Assembly: GCA_021205585.1 (NCBI GenBank)
Contig: JAJPXI010000142.1
Coordinates: forward strand, 1-19,277
DNA length: 19,277 nt
Source: Oscillospiraceae bacterium
Lineage (GTDB): Bacteria; Bacillota; Clostridia; Oscillospirales; Oscillospiraceae
Reading direction: 5' to 3'
In this document: positions 7,982 to 18,200 of the stretch, piece by piece
Layout: each line of letters starts with the position of its first letter
How positions within the stretch are numbered: position 1 is the first letter of the stretch
Notes under the pieces: generated by a model
Told to the model about the DNA's origin: nothing
The model's input: the letters and a program-made list of their open reading frames with translations, nothing else
Databases searched by the model: none
Position numbers and translations under genes: made by a program

Positions 7982-7997
7982 GCGACCACCTTGTCAC
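7982..7997 (-). promoter_or_regulatory. Candidate ANTAR-target hairpin 1 (hexaloop AAGGUG)
   Basis: In the transcript GUGAC (7997-7993) pairs with GUCGC (7986-7982), including one G-U pair, around the six-base loop AAGGUG, again with A1 and G4. Loop closure (GAC...GUC) and the first four loop bases match hairpin 2, which lies about 47 nt downstream. It would sit only a few nucleotides from the predicted 5' end of the mRNA. Confidence 0.55.
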
Positions 7998-8009
7998 TCG
8001 ACAGGATTG

Positions 8010-8038
8010 ATTTTACCACCTCTCCCGCCGTTTGTCAA
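8010..8038 (-). promoter_or_regulatory. Sigma-A type promoter of glnN
   Basis: On the minus strand TTGACA (8033-8038), a 17-nt spacer and TAAAAT (8010-8015) make a near-consensus vegetative promoter. The predicted start is near 8003, leaving a leader of about 170 nt before the glnN start, far longer than ribosome binding needs. Confidence 0.8.
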
Positions 8039-8148
8039 CAGCATTCTTGACAAAAAGCGCACGGATTTCCCCGGTTTTTTCTCAAAAGTTCACAGTGCCC
8101 GGCCGCCCGCCGGGTCGTTCTCCCTGAGATTCCACGGAAAATCAAAAG
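8039..8148. other. Intergenic stretch between the metK terminator and the glnN promoter
   Basis: With the glnN leader, this completes a 355-nt gap without genes (7833-8187). Apart from the promoter, leader hairpins and terminator listed separately, I see no ORF, RNA gene or repeat in these bases. A pyrimidine-rich plus-strand run near 8067-8085 has no evident function. Confidence 0.5.
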
Positions 8149-8175
8149 CTCCGGGACTGAACGGCAGTCCCGGAG
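8149..8175 (-). terminator. Intrinsic terminator of metK
   Basis: The arms CTCCGGGACTG (8149-8159) and CAGTCCCGGAG (8165-8175) form an 11-bp perfect stem with a 5-nt loop, 12 nt after the metK stop. On the minus strand it is followed by CTTTTGATTTTC; on the plus strand by seven T residues, so it could stop transcription from both sides. Confidence 0.85.
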
Positions 8176-8187
8176 TTTTTTTGCTTT

Positions 8188-9369
8188 TTACAGGCGGGCT
8201 TTCAGCTGCTCCACCCGGTTCTCACGCTCCCAGGGCAGATCCAAATCCGGGCGGCCAAAGTGGCCGTAGGCGGCGGTCTGACGGTAGATGGGGCGGCGCA
8301 GGTCCAAATCCCGGATGATGGCGGCGGGGCGCAGGTCGAACACCTGCTCCACGGCCCGCTCCAGTTCCCCGTCGGGAACCGCGCCGGTACCGAAGGTGTC
8401 CACCCGGACGGACACCGGGCGGGCCACACCGATGGCGTAGGCCAGCTGCACCTGGCAGCGCTCCGCCAGGCCGGCGGCCACGATGTTTTTGGCCACCCAG
8501 CGGGCGGCGTAGCAGGCCGAGCGGTCCACCTTGGTGGGATCCTTGCCGGAGAAGGCCCCGCCCCCGTGGGGGGCGCTGCCCCCGTAGGTGTCCACGATAA
8601 TCTTCCGCCCCGTCAGGCCGGAGTCCCCCTGGGGGCCGCCCACCACGAAGCGGCCGGTGGGGTTGATGAAAAAGCGGGTGTCCCCATCCAGCAGATTTTC
8701 CGGAATCACCGCGCGAATGACCAGCTCGGTCATGTCCCGCTTGATTTGCTCCAGCTCCGCCTCCGGGCCATGCTGGGTGGACAGCACCACCGCGTCGACA
8801 CGCGCGGGCCGCCCCTCCCCGTCGTACTCCACCGTCACCTGGGTCTTGCCGTCCGGGCGCAGGTAGTCCACCAGGCCCAGCTTACGCACCTGGGCCAGCC
8901 GCCGGGCGAGCCGGTGGGCCAGGGAGATGGGCATGGGCATCCGCTCCGGCGTCTCGCTGCAGGCGTAACCGAACATCATACCCTGATCCCCCGCCCCGTC
9001 GTCCAGGCCGTCGCTCTGGCTGCCCTCCCTGGCCTCCAGGCATTTATCCACGCCCATGGCGATGTCGGGGGACTGCTCGTCAATGGAGGTCACCACGGCG
9101 CAGGTGTCCCCGTCGAAGCCGAACTTGGCCCGGTCGTAGCCGATTTCCCGCACCACCTGGCGGGCCACATGGGGGATGTCCACATAGCAGGTGGTAGAAA
9201 TTTCGCCCATCACGTGAACCAGCCCGGTGGTCACAGTGGTTTCGCAGGCCACCCGGGCGTAGGGGTCTTTGGTCAAAATGTCGTCCAGCACCGCGTCGGA
9301 AATCTGGTCGCAAATCTTATCCGGGTGCCCCTCGGTGACAGATTCCGAGGTAAAAAGCCGCTTTGCCAT
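8188..9369 (-). CDS. metK: S-adenosylmethionine synthetase
   Basis: 393 residues, normal for MetK. It makes SAM from methionine and ATP, releasing phosphate and pyrophosphate, in the cytosol. Signatures: ESVTEGHPDKICDQISDA near the N-terminus (ATP/Mg site), GAGDQGMMFGYA (125-136, family signature 1) and GGGAFSGKD (269-277, signature 2, phosphate loop). The open frame extends to 9492, but that would begin inside the promoter; the ATG at 9369 has GGAGG 8 nt upstream and gives the family N-terminus. It is a single-gene unit, with its own consensus promoter (9464-9492) and terminator (8149-8175). The short leader has no SAM riboswitch fold that I can recognise. Confidence 0.98.
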   Translation of the reverse strand: MAKRLFTSESVTEGHPDKICDQISDAVLDDILTKDPYARVACETTVTTGLVHVMGEISTTCYVDIPHVARQVVREIGYDRAKFGFDGDTCAVVTSIDEQSPDIAMGVDKCLEAREGSQSDGLDDGAGDQGMMFGYACSETPERMPMPISLAHRLARRLAQVRKLGLVDYLRPDGKTQVTVEYDGEGRPARVDAVVLSTQHGPEAELEQIKRDMTELVIRAVIPENLLDGDTRFFINPTGRFVVGGPQGDSGLTGRKIIVDTYGGSAPHGGGAFSGKDPTKVDRSACYAARWVAKNIVAAGLAERCQVQLAYAIGVARPVSVRVDTFGTGAVPDGELERAVEQVFDLRPAAIIRDLDLRRPIYRQTAAYGHFGRPDLDLPWERENRVEQLKARL

Positions 9370-9408
9370 AGCGCTGTCCTCCCTTTCAAATTTTTCAGAT
9401 TGAAAACA

Positions 9409-9427
9409 TCCCGCCGAAAAGACGGGA
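9409..9427 (-). other. Small hairpin in the metK leader
   Basis: In the transcript UCCCGUC pairs with GGCGGGA (one G-U pair) around the loop UUUUC. The leader is only about 88 nt and this is its only clear stem. It is too small for a SAM-I riboswitch and shows no SMK-box core that I recognise. Function unknown. Confidence 0.35.
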
Positions 9428-9463
9428 CGCCTGTAAAAAGCAGAAGCTTTTGAGGGTATGCTG

Positions 9464-9492
9464 ATTATAGTAAACTCTTTTTTTATTGTCAA
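9464..9492 (-). promoter_or_regulatory. Consensus promoter of metK
   Basis: On the minus strand TTGACA (9487-9492), a 17-nt spacer and TATAAT (9464-9469) match the vegetative consensus exactly. The predicted start near 9457 gives a leader of about 88 nt. Such a promoter suggests strong constitutive expression, as expected for SAM synthetase. Confidence 0.88.
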
Positions 9493-9545
9493 CCTTCCTT
9501 TTCAGGAAGTCCCGGAAATCAACTTTCCCGTCATTTGATACTTCT

Positions 9546-9734
9546 TTCAGATTAAAATGAGACATTTTAATCTGAACTTTTGAAGCGTCTAAGAGCTGCG
9601 CAAAAGCGCGGTTGACACTTCAAAAGACGTCTCATACGAAATCTACGCCGTTGCGACGGCTATTCAAACAAGCCATTTTTAATGTCTTGTTTGAATCAGA
9701 TTTCAGTATGATACGCTCTTGCTGCAGTTATTTG
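9546..9734. repeat. Densely folded intergenic block, upstream part
   Basis: This is part of the 466-nt gap between metK and glyA. A 14-bp perfect palindrome with a 3-nt loop (9546-9559/9563-9576) abuts a second stem, CTTTTGAAG (9577-9585) with CTTCAAAAG (9618-9626). Next, CATACGAAATCT (9633-9644) pairs with 9698-9710 apart from one bulged A, and encloses two hairpins: GCCGT/ACGGC (9647-9660) and an 11-bp ATTCAAACAAG stem (9662-9696). GCTCTTG (9715-9721) and AGTTATT (9726-9732) pair with 9757-9763 and 9746-9752. There is no intact ORF of note. It may be a decayed or composite non-autonomous mobile element, or a structured RNA. Confidence 0.55.
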
Positions 9735-9828
9735 TGGGAACCTCTAATAACTATGACAAGAGCAGATGACGAAAGATTTTGTCAGATGCCGCAGACGTAT
9801 TTAATCAGTGCTTCCTTAGAGGTTCCCA
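9735..9828. mobile_element. MITE-like element with 13-bp inverted termini
   Basis: TGGGAACCTCTAA (9735-9747) is perfectly inverted at 9816-9828, bounding a 94-bp segment. The 4-bp word TTTG directly flanks both sides (9731-9734 and 9829-9832), compatible with a target duplication. It encodes no protein. Two internal segments recur at the right end of the window: the 25-mer starting CAAGAGC at 9757 (21 of 25 identical, all differences transitions) and the 20-mer at 9799-9818 in inverted form (19 of 20). It ends 7 nt from the glyA stop codon, so transcripts of glyA run into it. Confidence 0.6.
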
Positions 9829-9835
9829 TTTGTGA

Positions 9836-11092
<1,257 letters not shown>

Positions 11093-11182
11093 GGATTGAT
11101 TCTCCTTTTTGTTCTTTCTTGTGGCCAAAGCTACCAGGCGAATCGCCCCGCGGCGCACAGAGTAGAATGAATACAGGTGTAT

Positions 11183-11211
11183 AGTATAATACAAACCGCC
11201 CCCGGCTGCAA
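11183..11211 (-). promoter_or_regulatory. Promoter of glyA
   Basis: On the minus strand TTGCAG (11206-11211), a 17-nt spacer and TATACT (11183-11188) form a good vegetative promoter, starting within 10 nt of the stop codon of the preceding gene. The predicted start near 11176 leaves an 84-nt leader with no strong fold. Confidence 0.75.
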
Positions 11212-11218
11212 GATTTTT

Positions 11219-11875
11219 TTACTGTTTCTTCACAATCTCGCCGCCGGTTTTTACGATGCTGTCCGGGGGGACGACCCCCCGGACGCTGGACAGGGGGTAT
11301 ACCCGGCACCCCCGGCCCAGGACGGTTCCGGGGTTGAGCACGCTGTTGCATCCCACCTCCACATAGTCGCCCAGCATGGCCCCCACCTTTTTCAATCCGG
11401 TGGACATGGCCTCTCCCCCGTTTTTCACCACCACAAGGGTCTTATCTGACTTGACGTTGGAGGTGATGGAGCCGGCCCCCATATGGCTACGGTAGCCCAA
11501 AATACTGTCGCCCACATAGTTGTAGTGGGGAACCTGGACGCCGTCGAACAGAATGACGTTTTTCAGCTCCACCGAGTTGCCCACCACGCAGCCGTCCCCC
11601 ACCAGAGCGCTGCCCCGGATAAAGGCCCCGTGGCGCACCTCGGTACCCGCGCCGAGGATACACGGCCCGCCCAGAAAGGCGGTGGGGGCCGCCTGGGCGC
11701 TCTTATGCACCCACACCTGGGGGGAGACCTCCTGAAATTCCTCCCCCAGCAGGGGACCGATTTTCAAAATCCAGTCCCGAATCCCGCCCAGGGCCTGCCA
11801 GGGCCAGTCCAGCCCGGCCAGCAGCCCCGCCGCCCGGGTATGGCTCAAATCGAACAGCTCTTCTATCATGGACAT
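11219..11875 (-). CDS. Left-handed beta-helix protein resembling the GlmU acetyltransferase domain
   Basis: 218 residues. The N-terminal ~50 are a helical cap (IEELFDLSHTRAAGLL); from about 52 the chain shows hexapeptide-repeat turns (FLGGPCILGAGTEVRHGAFIRG and onward) to about 205. VPHYNYVGDSILG...HMGAGSITSN (115-140) closely resembles the loop of GlmU that holds its catalytic histidine, here H117. The uridyltransferase half of GlmU is absent, so the frequent label UDP-GlcNAc pyrophosphorylase is not justified. It is probably a sugar-phosphate or nucleotide-sugar acetyltransferase, or a binding protein, in amino-sugar metabolism. The start at 11875 has AGGAG 7 nt upstream; that ribosome site overlaps the glmS stop (10 nt gap), indicating translational coupling with glmS. 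Confidence 0.82.
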   Translation of the reverse strand: MSMIEELFDLSHTRAAGLLAGLDWPWQALGGIRDWILKIGPLLGEEFQEVSPQVWVHKSAQAAPTAFLGGPCILGAGTEVRHGAFIRGSALVGDGCVVGNSVELKNVILFDGVQVPHYNYVGDSILGYRSHMGAGSITSNVKSDKTLVVVKNGGEAMSTGLKKVGAMLGDYVEVGCNSVLNPGTVLGRGCRVYPLSSVRGVVPPDSIVKTGGEIVKKQ

Positions 11876-11885
11876 GGTGATTCTC

Positions 11886-13724
<1,839 letters not shown>

Positions 13725-13751
13725 ACACGTTTCTCCTTTTCATGTTCATGC

Positions 13752-13769
13752 GCCGCCCTGCGGGGCGGC
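13752..13769 (-). promoter_or_regulatory. Hairpin at the 5' end of the glmS transcript
   Basis: GCCGCCC (13752-13758) and GGGCGGC (13763-13769) form a 7-bp all-GC stem with a 4-nt loop. It begins within a few bases of the predicted transcription start and ends 15 nt before the ribosome site. A role as an mRNA-stabilising 5' hairpin is plausible. Confidence 0.4.
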
Positions 13770-13778
13770 TTGTCACTC

Positions 13779-13807
13779 ATTATACTCTAAATTTTCTTGC
13801 CGTACAA
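13779..13807 (-). promoter_or_regulatory. Promoter of glmS
   Basis: On the minus strand a perfect -10 TATAAT (13779-13784) lies 17 nt from a weak -35 TTGTAC (13802-13807). The predicted start near 13772 gives a leader of about 48 nt. The strong -10 supports the call; the -35 matches the consensus at only three positions. Confidence 0.65.
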
Positions 13808-13880
13808 GTGCCAGCGGCCGCCGGCGCAGAAATCAACTTGCCGTCAGCGCGCCGAAGAAGCCGCCAGCTCAAAAAGGGAA

Positions 13881-13936
13881 ATGCCTTTCACAAGTAAAAT
13901 AAACCCATCTTCAACATAACGGGCCGTGAAGGGCAT
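13881..13936 (-). terminator. Probable terminator structure downstream of jetD (distal stem)
   Basis: ATGCCTTTCAC (13881-13891) pairs with GTGAAGGGCAT (13926-13936) over 11 positions with one G-U in the transcript, and a 5-bp inner stem lies inside. On the minus strand it is followed by TTCCCTTTTTG, a fair U-tract. This is the best candidate for the end of the jet operon, between jetD and the glmS promoter. Confidence 0.5.
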
Positions 13937-13948
13937 GCGGAAAAGGCA

Positions 13949-13967
13949 ACGCCGCACAGAGCGGCGT
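13949..13967 (-). terminator. Short GC hairpin downstream of jetD (proximal stem)
   Basis: ACGCCGC (13949-13955) and GCGGCGT (13961-13967) form a 7-bp stem with a 5-nt loop, 39 nt after the jetD stop. On the minus strand TGCCTTTTCC follows, a weak U-tract. It probably works with the larger stem just downstream. Confidence 0.5.
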
Positions 13968-14006
13968 AAAAAGTGCAGACTCAGGGGCGCTGTAAGGCGC
14001 ATTGAA

Positions 14007-15245
14007 TCAGTTCAAAAATGTCTCCTGTTCAATCGTAACCTTGTATTCCAGGATTTTTTCAATCGCATCTGTAAACAGCGGGTATGTTCCATTTTGCAAA
14101 GCCTCCCGCAGCCTGGAAAGGTAGTCCGCCGAACGGGGCAGGCCGTCCTTGCAGCAGCGCTCCACCTCTGCGCCGGACATCCGCATGGGCTCCAGCCGCG
14201 GAATTATATCGCGCAGCTGGGAAAACATCTGAAATCCGCCCAGGTCAATATCCGCCCAAAAGCGAAATGCGGTATCCGGCGGCGCAGCAGCCGCGAGCAG
14301 TGCGATTAGTTTCCGCTTTTGCGGGCTGAGAAAACCGCCGTGGTAGAAGGCAAGTTCCTCCGGCTGCCGCTCCGCTGTCAAATATTCATCGTAATTCGTC
14401 TTATTTTCAATGAATGTAACCGTCCGCACGTTTTGCAAATCTATCTCGATGATTTCGTCCGCCAACGGACTGGGCAGCGCCAGCCCAAAGGGGGCCGCCG
14501 CGCCCACCGGGATTGTCCCGCGCCGCGTTCGGAGAACGCAGTCTCCCGTCAGCTCATAGAGCTCCGGGCGGGCGTAGATTCCAAGGAGCGCCAGCTGCTC
14601 CCGCTCACCGGGATGCCCTTCCCCGCAAGCGCAGGACAACTGCGCGTCATAGGTCTGCGCGACACGGAGAAATGTCTCCCGAACATACCGTTCAAAATAT
14701 TTTGTATCGTGAAAACATCTGCTGCTGAACGCCCGCATGGTCACGCTGCCCCGCAGTTCGTCATATACCCGGAAGGAGAGAAGCAAATCCTCCAAAAGCT
14801 TTCGGTTTTCTCTGCAAAAAAGCGGAACCTTCATCTGCTCCCGCGCCTGCGCGCAGACCTCGTCCCGCCAGGCGGCAATCCAGGGCGTGGAAACGCCCTT
14901 CAGCGAGGCGGATACAGCCGATTCGAATTTCTCCGCCCGGATCCTGGGGTGTACGCGTCCGATCAAGCGGTAACATTCCATGACCTGAGCCAGATTCAGC
15001 ACGACCTTCTCAAGCACCGGGCGGCCCGGTATCCACTCCAGGCGCACCATATCCAGCCGTTCCAATTCCTGCGCCGCCCGGTTGTAGACGTCCCGGACGG
15101 CGGCGTCTTCATACTCGTATTCCGGAAGCTCCTTTTTGCCCACCTGCAGCATAACGCGCCGGCGGGAGGTTCCGGGTGCGCTGAGATGCCTGCTGTTTTC
15201 ATACTTGTCCAGCAGTCGGCTGAGAATCCTGTCGCGCTCTGTCAT
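14007..15245 (-). CDS. jetD: Wadjet system protein JetD (TOPRIM-like nuclease subunit)
   Basis: 412 residues. The N-terminal half is a helical, probably DNA-binding region. The C-terminal part resembles the DUF2220/JetD_C fold, related to the TOPRIM domain of topoisomerase VI: TFIENKTNYDEY gives the conserved glutamate E280, and FWADIDLGGFQMF gives the acidic pair D332 and D334 that would bind metal. In known Wadjet systems JetD cuts plasmid DNA after the SMC motor has extruded it. The start codon overlaps the jetC stop (ATGA, 15242-15245), with AAGGAG 8 nt upstream, so translation is coupled. It is the last gene of the operon. Assigned by motif and context; the Wadjet subtype is not assigned. 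Confidence 0.85.
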   Translation of the reverse strand: MTERDRILSRLLDKYENSRHLSAPGTSRRRVMLQVGKKELPEYEYEDAAVRDVYNRAAQELERLDMVRLEWIPGRPVLEKVVLNLAQVMECYRLIGRVHPRIRAEKFESAVSASLKGVSTPWIAAWRDEVCAQAREQMKVPLFCRENRKLLEDLLLSFRVYDELRGSVTMRAFSSRCFHDTKYFERYVRETFLRVAQTYDAQLSCACGEGHPGEREQLALLGIYARPELYELTGDCVLRTRRGTIPVGAAAPFGLALPSPLADEIIEIDLQNVRTVTFIENKTNYDEYLTAERQPEELAFYHGGFLSPQKRKLIALLAAAAPPDTAFRFWADIDLGGFQMFSQLRDIIPRLEPMRMSGAEVERCCKDGLPRSADYLSRLREALQNGTYPLFTDAIEKILEYKVTIEQETFLN

Positions 15246-18200
15246 TGTGAAATCTCCTTGCGATAGGGAAGCGTGTGCATCGTATACCCGTCCTTCATCA
15301 CCAGCAGCGTACAGTCTGCGGCGGGCATAATATCCGAGGCTTTATCCGGCGGTGTGCAGATAATCGCCTGCAGCCCTATTTTTCGCAGAAGGCGGACGCT
15401 TTCAACAATGCGGTCACTGTCCATCTTGTTAAACGCCTCGTCAAACACCACCAGGCGCACTGTATTCCCGAAGCTGGAGGTGTCGCTGACCCGGTACAGC
15501 TGCGCAAAAGATGCCAATACAGCGATGTAGAACGGCGTCTGCGTCTCTCCGCCGGATTTGGTGTTCAGGGTTTGAGAGAGGAGCTGCCGGGAACCGTTTT
15601 GGTCGGTGGTTTCCAGGTCAAAGTTCAGGTAGGTTCTAAAATCGGTGTACCTCTGGATGTTCTCCTCCATCTCGCTTTGCTTTCGGGCGTTCAGCTGGGT
15701 GTCGTCCGCCATGGTAATCTGGCTGAACAGCTTTTCAATCAAGGGGCCGTATTTCTGCTGAAAAGGCTGGGCGAACAGGCCCACGTCTCCCTCCATCAAC
15801 TCCGGGGCCATAATCATATCATAGTATTCCCCGTAGTCCGGGTTCCGCTCCACCCGGAACTGGTAGCGATCCGTTCCGAACTGCGCCTGCCGCAGGGCGC
15901 GGTTCAGGTTTTTCACCTGGTCCTGCACCTGGTCGATGTTGGACTTCAGCTTGGCAAGAAAATCATTTTGGAACTGCTCCATGGCGCTTTCCCGGGCGGC
16001 CTTGATTTTCTCCCGGTACTTGGGCAGTTCGCTCTCCTCCAGCCGGGCCTGTTCGGCCTCAAATTCATCATTGTCCGGGGACTCAATCTGGAAGGAGCAG
16101 GGCTTGAATTGCTCGGTGTACTCCCTGCGCGCAAAAATTAAATTTTTCCAGGCGGTGTCGCGTTCATTGACGCTCTGGGCCAGGCGGCCACTGAAGTTTT
16201 TGTGCACGGCATCGGCCCTTTTCAGCCGGGCAAGCTCCTGCTTATATCTTGGAAGTCCTGTGCTTTCCTGATATTCCGGAGGAAAGTTCTCTTGCAGCTG
16301 GTCTTCAAGTTCGGACAGGTGCTGATAGAGCGTCGGCAAGGTTTCATATTCCAATTTTCGAATACGCTCGCCCAGTTTCCCTTTTTCTTCTGCTTTTTCC
16401 TCTTTTTCTTTGCCCAACACCTGAATCTCATCGCCCAGCTCCCGAATTTTCTTTCGCTGTTCCTCCAGCCACAGCAGATCCAGATGGGAGAGCTGCTCCT
16501 CAACCTCAGAGACTTCTTTTGTAATGTCCAGGCCGCGCAAATAGTCCGCCCGCCGCTGCGCCACGGTGGCCTGGACAAAATACGGAGTGAACAGGGCTTC
16601 TTTCATTTGAGATAAGCGCTGGAAAACAGGGTTCAGGCGCTGCACTTCCTGCGTCAACTGGGCCAGTTCCGCCTCCAGCCGGGCGATGCGCAGAGCCACG
16701 GCGCGGCGTCCGATGAAGGCGTCCTCCATCAGTTCCCGGCGAAGGGCGCGGGCCACATAGCCCTGGTAGAGCATCCCCTCCGCTGTGATGGCGGTTTTAT
16801 AGCCGCGCAGCTGCTCCACCTCCGCGCAGCACACCACGCGGCCCAGCAAATAGTCGATGTAACTGCGGGCCAGGCTGTTTTCGGTTTCAATCTTTTCCGC
16901 CAGACTGTTTTCCAGGACGCAAATTTTTTCCCGCTCCCGCAATTTCCCGACGTCCACCAGGCCGAAGGAGCGGCCCTTAAATTCCAGCTTGATTTGGTCA
17001 TAAATGCGCAAAGCCTCCCGGTAGCAGTCCGGATTGACCAAAAGATAAAACTTCTGCGTATTCAGATAGCCCTCCGCCGCGCCCCGCCAGGCTTCGTCTC
17101 GAATCTCCAGCACATCCGCAAGAATGTCAATCTGAACGGGGCGGCCCATCCGGTTTTCCAACCCTGACGCAAGTTTTTCCTTAAATCCCAGTAGGCCCCG
17201 GGGGTAGTCCTTGATGTTCTTCCGCAGATTTTCCAGTGCGGCACGTTTTTGCCCCCTCTGCTCCTCGAATTCGGCCAGGCGGTCCTCCGCCCTGTGGGCC
17301 GTATTCCGGGCGGCCTCCCAAAGGGCGGCGGCGGCCTGCTGTGCGGCTTCAAAGGTCTCCATGGGACGGGAAAAAATCTCATAGTTGCAGCCGGCAAAGA
17401 GCGCGTAGGCTCTCCGGGCCTCCCGGGCCGCCGCCTGCACGGGCGCAAGCATATCTTCTTCTTCCCATTCCAGGACGTCGCCGCACAAGGAGTTAATTTT
17501 CGCAGTTTCCCGCTTGATTTCCAGCGCCACGTCCCGGAGGTTTTGGAGGAGCTTTTTCTGCTCCTCCAGCAGCGCCGCTTTCTGGCCTTCGAGTTTTTCC
17601 TGCTCCTGAAAAACGCTGCTTTGGGCGCAGGCCAGATCCAGTTCCCGCCGACGGTTCTCCTTCTGTTCGGTTTGCCTGACCAGCTCCTCGATGCGGGTTT
17701 CCACAGCAGCCAGGTCACGGCCGCAGTCCCGCTTTTCCGCCTCCCGCCGGTCAATTTCAGCCTGCTCCACCTCTTTTTCAGACCAGTCCACCAAAAAAGA
17801 CTGCACTCGCCAGCGCTCAAGGGCCTGCTGCACTTCCCGGTAACGCTTTTTGATTTCCTGCAGGGCCTCCAGCTTTTCCTCCTGCCGCTGCGCCAGCTGC
17901 TCATGGCGTTTGTAATCCCGTATATTTTGCTGCATGGCTTCGATATCCGGCTTGTCCGGGATGTCGCAGATGTTTTCCGTGATGAACTGCTGAATATTTG
18001 CAATTGGACGGAACGATACCGCTTTTTTCATCATCCGAAGCGCTTGCTCGTTGTGGACGTTCCAGCGGGAGAGCATATTTTTCCGGTACTCTTTTTGACT
18101 GTCATAAATTTCTGCCCAGGCGTAATGCTGCTTCAAAAACTGCCGCAGGGAGGAGATTTCCATCGCCTCGCCGTTCTCAATAAAACAGTTTTCCGGCAGG

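Noticed and set aside
8149..8182. A plus-strand gene ending at the T-rich side of the 8149-8175 hairpin
   Set aside because: The plus side has the better U-tract, but no credible plus-strand gene precedes it; the hairpin is read as the metK terminator with two-way potential.
9370..9492. Upstream extension of metK to 9492, and a SAM riboswitch in its leader
   Set aside because: The extension begins within the -35 box of a perfect promoter. The leader of about 88 nt has one small stem and no SAM-I or SMK core that I can identify.
9612..9640. Plus-strand promoter with TTGACA at 9612-9617
   Set aside because: The matching -10 (TACGAA) is poor and the -35 lies inside a hairpin arm; kept only as a remark on the folded block.
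9546..9828. CRISPR array or tRNA cluster in the folded metK-glyA gap
   Set aside because: The repeats are inverted pairs of different sequences, not regularly spaced identical direct repeats, and no tRNA cloverleaf with a TTCRA arm is seen.
11093..11194. Upstream extension of glyA to 11194
   Set aside because: That start lies upstream of the predicted transcription start (near 11176), and the extension has no similarity to the family N-terminus.
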